This document shows positions 56,601 to 64,000 of a stretch of 64,000 nt of DNA, in pieces. Position 1 is the stretch's first letter. Each line of letters starts with the position of its first letter. Both the position numbers and the translations under genes were made by a program. This DNA is from Hyalella azteca (Eukaryota; Arthropoda; Malacostraca; Amphipoda; Hyalellidae). The stretch spans positions 1-64,000 of the forward strand of contig NW_025941495.1 of assembly GCF_000764305.2 (NCBI RefSeq), read 5' to 3'. The notes under the pieces are model-generated. The model ran no database searches, was not told the DNA's origin, and worked only from the letters and a program-made list of their open reading frames with translations.

Positions 56601-59545
56601 TATGATTGAACTATTTCTCAACTTACTTTTACATAATTTATTAGATTGCCAATCACTCATGAATGACTTTTGATATAATTTGTGGAAGTGCTGTGTGATC
56701 TGGAGAGAAGCTTCAGCAAAAAAAAATCTACTTGCAGATCCCTTCATTAGGTATATGTCTTGTTATGGTATATTAGGTAGTACGTATGTATTGCCTATTC
56801 ATTATATTGTTTTGTTATTATTTTGTCTTGTGTTATCTTCTATATTTGTCTATTGTTTATTATATTTATAGGTATATATTTTCTTGTTATTATATTGTCT
56901 TTTGATACAGTTTGTGGAAGTGCTGAGCGACCTAGAGAAGAGCATCAACAAAAGCAACAGCCTGCAGAGGGTGGAGTCTGTCATCAACGACGCAGGACTG
57001 AGCGACTACCTGGTCGTGTACTTGCGCCTACTCATCTCAGCTCACTTGCAGAAAAATGCTGACTTCTTCACATTCTTTATCGAGGGCGAGAGAACTGTGG
57101 TCGAATTCTGTAAACAGGTGCTGCTACAGGATGAATTTGTTCACTCTTAGCCTTCAATCAAGCATAATTACTAGAAAATATCCCTGTTCTAGTGGAAGAC
57201 TTTTGCGCTCATTACTGAACACTTATAACATTCTTTATCGAGGGCGAGAGAACTGTGGTCGAATTCTGTAAACAGGTGCTGCTACAGGATGAATTTGTTC
57301 ACTCTTAGCCTTCAGTCGAGCATAATTACTAGAAAATATCCCTGTTCTAGTGGAAGACTTATGCGCTCACTACTGAACACTCTTCACATTCTTTATCGAG
57401 GGCGAGAGAACTGTGGTTGAATTCTGTAAACAGGTGCTGCTACAGGATGAACTTGTTTACTCTTAGCCTTCAGTCGAGCATAGTTACTAGAAAATATCCC
57501 CAGTTCTAGTGGAAGACTTATACGCTCGCTACTGAACACTACTATCATTAATCAGTGATTTTAGGGAATCATGTAATTCTAGTGGAAAGTCTATGGGTTC
57601 ACTAGTGACCTGAATACACCTATCATTAGAGTTAGAGAAGCGTTTAGGTCGTTTGAAAGGGGTACATGTTCTCTAAATAACTTAGTTATTCGCACTATGG
57701 ATACATGTTCTTCTAATTCATGTAAAATATTTAGTGTTAAGTCATTTCTTTATAAGAGATAGGTGTATTTCAAGTCATCAAAGCTTTTCTCGATCGTTGT
57801 GCCACACACAAACTATGCAGAATTTTATTGTTTATTCATTCAAATTGTATTGAAAACTGATTCATACAAGGTGATTTATTAAGGGCGCTGAATATGTACA
57901 TGCAGAGAGCACCAAATGTTATGTAGATGCCTGAGCACTGGCTGTCACGTGTGGTGCTCACTATGTGGCTGCTTGTGGTGCTCACTATGTGGCCGCGTGT
58001 GGTGCTCACTATGTGGCCGCGTGTGGTGCTCGCTATGTGGCCATGTGTGGTGCTCGCTATGTAGCCATGTGTGGTGCTCGCTATGTGGCCATGTGTGGTG
58101 ATCACTATGTGGCCATGTGTGGTGCTCGCTNCTTCACTTATTCCCCAAGGAAACTACCACGCCCCTCTTATACCTCTCCCCGGTTTGGCTTCATCTGTAA
58201 TCTGTGTCCTGGTTCATGACTGGTAGACCATCCTATTCCTGCATTAAGGCTAAATTTCTACTGCATTAAGGCTTTATGGTACCGGCAACTTGGCCTCTAT
58301 TGTGCGACTTTATCGCCACTCACAGAACGATTACACGCTTAGCCTTGCCTCACCCAGCCCTCATCTTGATCCCTGGAGCCTTCTGCGCCGCCATTCCCAG
58401 CTTGCAAATTATTTAGGATATTCGGTTACCTTGATGCTCACTGTTTGCTGCTTGCCTTCATCATCTCATAGAAGAATAGGCCCGATGTGGCCTGTCGCCG
58501 ATTTTTGTAACTTGTTTAGAGGAAATCTGAAAACTGGTTCTTTGACCGGATTTGTTCATGACTGACGTTGGTTTGTATTAGTTACTTGACATCTACCAGA
58601 TCCGTAGAGTGTTAGCCGTTTCAAGTCTAAGCAGGACATTTTGCTGCTTTAAAGATGGCCTTAATTTTCCACCTTCTCTTCGACTTTCTCCCAATTTTCT
58701 AACCATCGACATAGAGCCCAGTACCTATGGCTCTAGAGCCACCATCTCCATCGTGCCATCCCCTTATCATGCTATCTTTTTAATGGTGGTTTAAGTCAAT
58801 GGAAATGGTGGTTATAGTCATCCCGGTCGCCATAGTTACACCAATGAGCAGCAGTCACTCGAATGCTAACTAAGCCATCTCAGTTTATGTTACTGCATAT
58901 GAATGTCTCGCATACATTTCCCTATGTTGTTATTAATTCGCTTTGATTGAAGCGTGGCTTTGAACTATATATAGATTATTGTTCGAATAGATACATGTGT
59001 TTTGTGTATGTAATATATGTCGATACTATTACTATTTTAACGCATCTACTGCATAGATATTAATTATTTGTATGCACCACATTTCTTATAAGTCCTTCAG
59101 TCTTATCCATCTGTGATTGCCTAAACCATTTAAGTTAAAAACCAAGAATTCCAAAGCAAAGAAAATGTCAAGTAGATTCATCAAACCTTCATTGAAAACG
59201 TATTGAAGATTAGCTCCATAATTTTACTTTTTTAAATTGATGGGGCTCATCTCCAAAACATTTTCTATAAAGAAATGAATGAATTTACTTGTCGTTGTCT
59301 CTGCCTTTAAATTCTTAGCGGAGAAACAGAAAATTCTGCTTTTAAATTCTTACTTGTGATTGAAGCGAACTAAAGCTATAAGTACTTATAACTTGAAATA
59401 TGATGACCGTAACATAACAGCAGTGGAATTAATATTTATGAGGATAATAGTGATTGTTTACTCCTTCAGACCTGGTCATTATGACGTCCTATACAAGGCT
59501 GACATAGCCAATGGGGCTCCAGATGACGTCTCTGCTCAGTCTTAG
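53689..59545 (+). CDS. OTUB1: Otubain (OTU-family deubiquitinase), seven exons found, one or more missing
   Basis: Cysteine protease that removes ubiquitin, with preference for Lys48 chains in characterised otubains. Exons: 53689-53890 (ATG), 54250-54299, 54824-54913, 55377-55501, 56153-56237, 56911-57117 and a last exon 59470-59545 ending in TAG. All have GT-AG borders and the first six join in phase. Exon 4 carries the catalytic motif RPDGNCFLRGF (Asp131, Cys134 of the joined frame). Exon 6 has SDYLVVYLRLLISAHLQ and FFIEGERTVVEFCKQ. The last exon has RPGHYDVLYK with the catalytic His, plus an extension ADIANGAPDDVSAQS. About 55 residues expected between FCKQ and RPGHYD (the EVEP...HIHI region of otubains) are not in the sequence. 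Phases (0 out, 2 in) show an exon set of length 3n+2 must be missing. A possible AATAAA is at 59,764. The N-terminal ~70 residues look acidic and non-conserved. Confidence 0.9.
55557..56003. repeat. 17-bp minisatellite in otubain intron 4
   Basis: About 26 units of CATCTTGTCATATCATC with TT and CC variants, beginning about 55 bp after the exon 4 donor. Since 17 is not a multiple of three and the unit lacks stops in most frames, all three plus frames stay open for long distances. These are not genes. Confidence 0.95.
56667..56737 (+). pseudogene. Degenerate partial copy of otubain exon 6
   Basis: TTTTGATATAATTTGTGGAA and GTGCTGTGTGATCTGGAGAG resemble the acceptor and first codons of exon 6 (56,900-56,975), about 240 bp downstream. 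The acceptor is changed from ACAG to ATAA, so it should not be spliced in. Confidence 0.65.
57071..57545 (+). repeat. Triplicated 158-bp unit covering the exon 6 end and donor
   Basis: Copies start at 57,071, 57,229 and 57,387, each with CATTCTTTATCGAGGGCGAG, the FCKQ codons, the GTGCTG donor and the same intron sequence to CTGAACAC. Only the first is attached to a complete exon; the others have no acceptor, so they are decoy donor sites. Confidence 0.92.
57949..58130. repeat. 24-bp minisatellite in otubain intron, ending at an N
   Basis: About 7.5 units of GTGTGGTGCTCACTATGTGG plus four bases. The array ends exactly at the single N (58,131), suggesting the assembler broke or joined here. 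Confidence 0.92.
58440..58560 (-). mobile_element. LINE 3' UTR fragment (minus, diverged)
   Basis: Reverse-complemented, it reads AAATCCGGTCAAAGAACC then ATCGGCGACAGGCCACATCG and GGGCCTATTCTTC, matching the LINE 3' hairpin region. The inner stem is kept, the outer closing arm is lost. It lies within the otubain intron, close to the N at 58,131. Confidence 0.65.
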
Positions 59546-60141
59546 GTACGTGCAAGAGATATACGTCTCTGTACAGTTAAATTTAAGCTCGAGAGATATA
59601 TGTCCTTGCTCAGTCTAAGATGATGTTGGTGCAAGTAAGATTAGTAATTTTAGTAGTTCCGCGATTCATAGAATTTTATGTTGCCATGCCAATGGTTTTT
59701 CATTCATTGCCCAGGTTTATTTTAAAAAATGTACTACAAGTCTAACTTAATTGCTAAGTCCCAAATAAATGCGAATTACCTTAATAGATTTTCGGCGTTG
59801 ACTTGATTGCACGATAAAAAACATATGTTGCCGGACACGGGAGAGAACTTCATCAACCATCCCGAATTTGAAATAATTGACTGATGTTGATTATTTTACT
59901 GAGATCTTTGTAACTGCAAACGTCTGCAGCTCAAAATAAACTCGTCTGCAAGTTTCTCTGTTCAAATTTTGTTTGTTGTTAGGAGAGAAGGAATTATTTC
60001 AGCATAAGTATTGAAATTATTGTGTATCTAAGCATGGAATATTGTGTGGGCATAATATGTGTATGTTGTACTGATGATTTGCTAATCCATGTCTAGGTTC
60101 TTGCCATTTGGAGATGACTTCAGTGAATTTGGTGGCTGAGG

Positions 60142-60300
60142 CTACTGCTGAGGTCAGCGCTGGTGCTGCTGAGGTCAGCGCTGGTGCTGCTGAGGTCAGC
60201 GCTGGTGCTGCTGAGGTCAGCGCTGGTGCTGCTGAGGTCACCGCTGGTGCTGCTGAGGTCACCACTGGTGCTGCTGAGGTCAGCGCTGGTGCTGCTGCTT
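60142..60300. repeat. 21-bp minisatellite downstream of otubain
   Basis: Seven units of CTGAGGTCAGCGCTGGTGCTG with two variants (CACCGC, CACCAC). It is open in all frames. It could lie in a long 3' UTR; there is no sign it is coding. Confidence 0.92.
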
Positions 60301-60339
60301 TGGGTGGCGACTTTCATCGTTGTTAAAAATTTTGAGAAT

Positions 60340-63300
60340 TTTTAGTGTAAATTGTGCGGCTGGTTTTGTCTGTTCTCATTTGACAAGATTTTCATCTGCT
60401 AGAAGCCTCTGTGCGCCAGGCTGCGCTTGTCTCTCTAATTGTTTAGTATGCGTGAATGCATATTTTCATATTCATTCCTGATTAGGAATCATTGCCATGC
60501 TAGTATTTATATACATTAGAATTGATCAAATTTCTCTCCAATATACTCATCTAATATTACTTTCTCATCAGAAATTTGTATAAAAATATGCTGAGTAAAA
60601 ATAACTTTCTGCTAATCAAGAGAACCGCTTATTTCATGAGCGCCTTTAGCCACAAGAAATAGGCGACTGGTGGTCCTTATGTATTCCATGCATGATCTTT
60701 TAGCTCCTAGATAATTTATTTATTGCAAAATCATTTTCATTAATTCATCGGTAAATACGTGCGACGTGTTCTTTAAGAAATATTTGCGCATGTTCATTAT
60801 TCACTCCTGAAATTTGATTTAGTTTGGTTCAAGTTCTAATAAAGTTAAGTTTAGTTCAAGTTTCCCGAATTCCTGTACAGTGACATTAATTGGAATGCTT
60901 TTTCCATTGATCAACTAGCACAATATCAGGTCCTTGTGCTTCTAAATTGTAGTCTGTGCTGCTCGAAATTTTTACTTTCTCTTGACCTTAGGAAGATTTT
61001 TCTTGCAGCTTTACCACTACTTCGACCTTATAAAGTTGATACAGTAGTTTAATATTGAGCTCCTGAATTAATAACTTATTTCTAATTTAGTTCAGGTTTG
61101 AAATCGACAGGAATAAAGCAGGAGAACGTTCAGCATTCAATTGTTTCAATGCATGTTGGTAGATTAAAAATAAATACATGTGTTCTCTTGAGCTTCAATT
61201 TATTTCTAGGAACAAAAAATTTTGTAATTTATTTCTAGGAACAAAAAATTATCCACACTAAAATTTTGTTGCCTACACACAGAGAAATATGTGGGACTTT
61301 GTCCAAATAACGATGTATTTTTTGCCCTTGGCAGTCATGCTGACCAGGTATGGCGAGGCCTTAGGATGACTAAGACCGCTCTCTTGTTATGCTGTGAATA
61401 AAAAAGTGTGTCTCTGTTTGGTCAATGATCCGCTCATTTTTCCGACTGTACGGCGGTATACCTGGCCTACGGTGGCAGGCTTTAAGGTTCAATAAATGTT
61501 TTAGTTGTAGCGGAAACACAATAAATGTCTGAAAACAAATAGGAAGCATGAAAATTCCTTCCTCAATTGAACTGTATTTTTTTGGAAACTACCGTAGTAT
61601 GTCATGCTGCTGAGGTGTGCTTCTGGGCATTATTCTTACTATGGAAAGTAAAGACTAATGGAAAACATTAAGATTCCGGAACATATATGTAGGTATTGCT
61701 TAAATTATAAATTTATGTTTGACTTGTACTAAACTGAACTAATAAAAGACTTGGCCCCAAATTCGTAAAATTACATAAATTTTCCCAGCTGCCGCAACAA
61801 TAACATTGGGCTCGTTCGTAGGTTCCAACAATATCCTACACGAGACTACTTCTCAGCGTCGATGTAGTGGACATAATAATTAAGGTAAAGATAAGCTCTC
61901 TTGAAATAGAGTTTACTAATGAGGTCTTCCGTGAGCTGTTCATACAAATAGAATATGAAAAAAATGTAGAATATCAACAATAGTTTTTAACTTGTCGCAG
62001 CAACACAGCATTATAATTCGTGATCGAGGTATAACTTGCAAGGATGAACACATGAAACTGACTAAATTAAAAGGAATAACAATTACTAAGCAGGCTTTTC
62101 ATACCATATATGGCAAAATATAACTCTGCCGATTTGAAGTAAAATATATTCGTTGGTTCAGCATGACATTGATGCTTCTTTGTAAAGTTATGGCTTTCAA
62201 AATGTAGTCCACTTAGAAGACGTTTCATTACTAAAAATATCATGATGGCTCACATCGGGATATTGAAATGGAAATGTCAATTAGACCAACTTAGATCGGC
62301 GGCCAGTTCAATTACAATTGATTTTCTCGAGCTCTCCACTGAACAGATACCATAAGTGATTTCCATATCATTATATGGTTAAATGATCATTAGTGATGAA
62401 TGATTAAAAAGACGATGTTTAGAATGCGAGTAACAAAAGAATATAAGTTCATTTAAATAAAGAAGCGCCCAATAAGAAATAAAAGTTAACTTGGGTTAAT
62501 AGATGCCTAGTTTATGAAGCTTGTTGAGAACGCTTGTATTTACAACGTCATTTTGGTCATAAAAATATGTTAAGTATAGTTAGCGAAAGCAACCTCTGTG
62601 TAATGCACCATAATGTAATGCACCAGGTATGGTAGAGACAGTCAAAACTCAGGCGTGTGAAATTGTATGCGTTAATGACTTTGTAATAACAATATTATAT
62701 AGTGTTAATTCTTACTACAAAATACAACTTCATGGCGATAATATACGGGTATGATTTTCGAGTAAATAAATACAGCCAGGATTGGCAGATGATAAAAAGA
62801 CTTCTAAGCGTCAACTGCTTACATTTCCCGATATTGTTACTTTCAAACGGGACGCAACAGCACAATTGAAAAATGTATGTGAACCAGATTCGTTATGTCA
62901 TATATCCTTCCAAACTTAAAAGAGCAACAAGTTCGACAACAGGAACAACAACACTTATTCATTGATATAACTGCCCTTTGTACGGGCTCTCCTCAACTAC
63001 ATAGTATTTTCATCTAAGGCATCTATATCGATTTTATTTAATTCCTTACCTAAACCTTATCAATGGGGATACTAATCTTTGGAAGAGAGACGCAAGAAAT
63101 TGATCAAAGTTGTCTATGAAAATGCATTAAGTCTTCTAAACGTCAATCAAAATTTAACGTAACTTTACATGAAGGTGGAAGTCTTACGTAACTGAACTAT
63201 AACTCCAGTCGAGCTTTAAAGGTGAGAGAAACATGAAGAGGTATAGCAAATTAACTGCTCTGCACTGCATGGTGGCAGTTCCTTCAATGAAGACGTTCAC

Positions 63301-64000
63301 AATTCCCTCACAATTCACAATTTTCTTAGATTCACTGTCTATTCCCTCATAATCTCCGGCTGAGACTTAACACCCACAAAACACCATGACTAAGTGAGAG
63401 CTTACGTCATAGTTGGTAGGTATAAAGTAGAAGACTTTTCACACAAAGTACAAATATAGCTTATAGAATTTCCTAGGAAGGCCACTTATTCTATATGGAG
63501 CAGCGTTATAGAAGAAGATCGAGGCTACGTTCGAAAAATACTCGTTAGTATTACACACTTCACTTATTTGCAAGTTGGTTAACCGTCAAAAAATGCGCTT
63601 TGAAATACATGCGCGAGACACAACTTGTATTAATACGAAACGTTCGTTTAGAAAACATACGTTCGAGGTCTGCAAATCTCACGCAGTAGTTACATAAACA
63701 AAACACAGTAGCCTACGAACACACGAATGTTATCATAGAGACAAGGACATGACTGCTAGCTTATCTTCAGGTAATTAGTTCTTTTATTACAGAGCTTTCC
63801 TTCACGATGATGCGGAAATGATAACAAAATTTCCTTAATGATGACTAATTAAAAAAAAAGAATGATTACATCATTGAAAAAATAACGTCACGATGATTTA
63901 ATTTCCTCATTAGAACGTGGAAAATTGATATAGAGTTTTAAGTATTGAGGAAGCAATTCGTAGAAAAAACATGGAGAAACGAAAATGATTAAAAACGCTT
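60340..64000. other. No gene recognised
   Basis: AT-rich sequence with no long ORF, no recognisable domain, RNA gene or repeat array. A small direct duplication (TAATTTATTTCTAGGAACAAA, about 61,197-61,250) is present. An AATAAA near 61,397 could serve a long otubain 3' UTR, but nothing supports that. Confidence 0.4.

Noticed and set aside
57836..58219. Repetitive ORFs with CGARYVAM or STTHGHIA units
   Set aside because: These are products of the 24-bp minisatellite in the otubain intron, one running through the N.
60017..60345. Alanine/valine-rich or LLRSALV-repeat proteins on both strands
   Set aside because: These are frames of a seven-unit 21-bp minisatellite downstream of the otubain stop.
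1..64000. Endogenous viral or defence-island content
   Set aside because: All polymerase-like fragments fit Copia, Penelope or non-LTR retrotransposons. No viral structural gene, toxin gene or prokaryote-type defence gene was seen.

Overview
This is an AT-rich stretch of an animal nuclear genome, most likely an arthropod and possibly a crustacean. The evidence is multi-exon genes with GT-AG introns, several kinds of eukaryotic retrotransposon, non-autonomous DNA transposons and many minisatellites. The assignment to crustaceans is a weak inference. There is no operon structure and no bacterial signal.

Layout. (1) About 2-40 kb is a tandem array of minus-strand cytosolic sulfotransferase (SULT) genes. 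The best copy (2.0-7.6 kb) has six well-formed exons, with the PAPS-binding loop, the catalytic His and the 3'-phosphate motif. A second copy (25.0-29.8 kb) keeps exons 1-5 but has a truncated exon 6. Three further copies (9.4-10.2, 12.5-16.4 and 37.1-40.1 kb) are broken. A two-part unit (functional-looking gene plus decayed gene, with 21-bp and 36-bp minisatellites) was itself duplicated about 23-25 kb apart. Comparing the two copies exposes transposon insertions as filled versus empty sites. (2) About 17-24.7 kb, between the two units, holds a LINE fragment, a decayed Copia retrotransposon and a 1.31-kb non-autonomous DNA element flanked by TA. (3) About 40-49.4 kb is a retroelement graveyard: Penelope-like elements joined tail to tail, one split by a tRNA-derived SINE, many pieces of a CR1/L2/Jockey-type LINE in both orientations, and a second unrelated LINE. 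It has a 194-N gap, single Ns and a leftover Nextera sequencing-adapter sequence, so its fine structure is not reliable. (4) About 50-53.2 kb is intergenic, with a 273-bp hairpin MITE and a cluster of GTTACCCC motifs. (5) 53.7-59.5 kb is a plus-strand otubain (OTUB1-type deubiquitinase) gene with seven exons found. The exon or exons between the sixth and the last are missing from the assembled sequence. (6) 59.6-64 kb has a 21-bp minisatellite and otherwise nothing I can identify.

The two host genes are unrelated: small-molecule sulfonation in the cytosol, and Lys48-type deubiquitination. I see no sign of a novel multi-gene system. The most interesting signals are about mobile-element biology. 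One LINE family ends in a 3' hairpin whose two stems are kept by compensatory changes, and one insertion consists of that hairpin alone, shown by an empty paralogous site.
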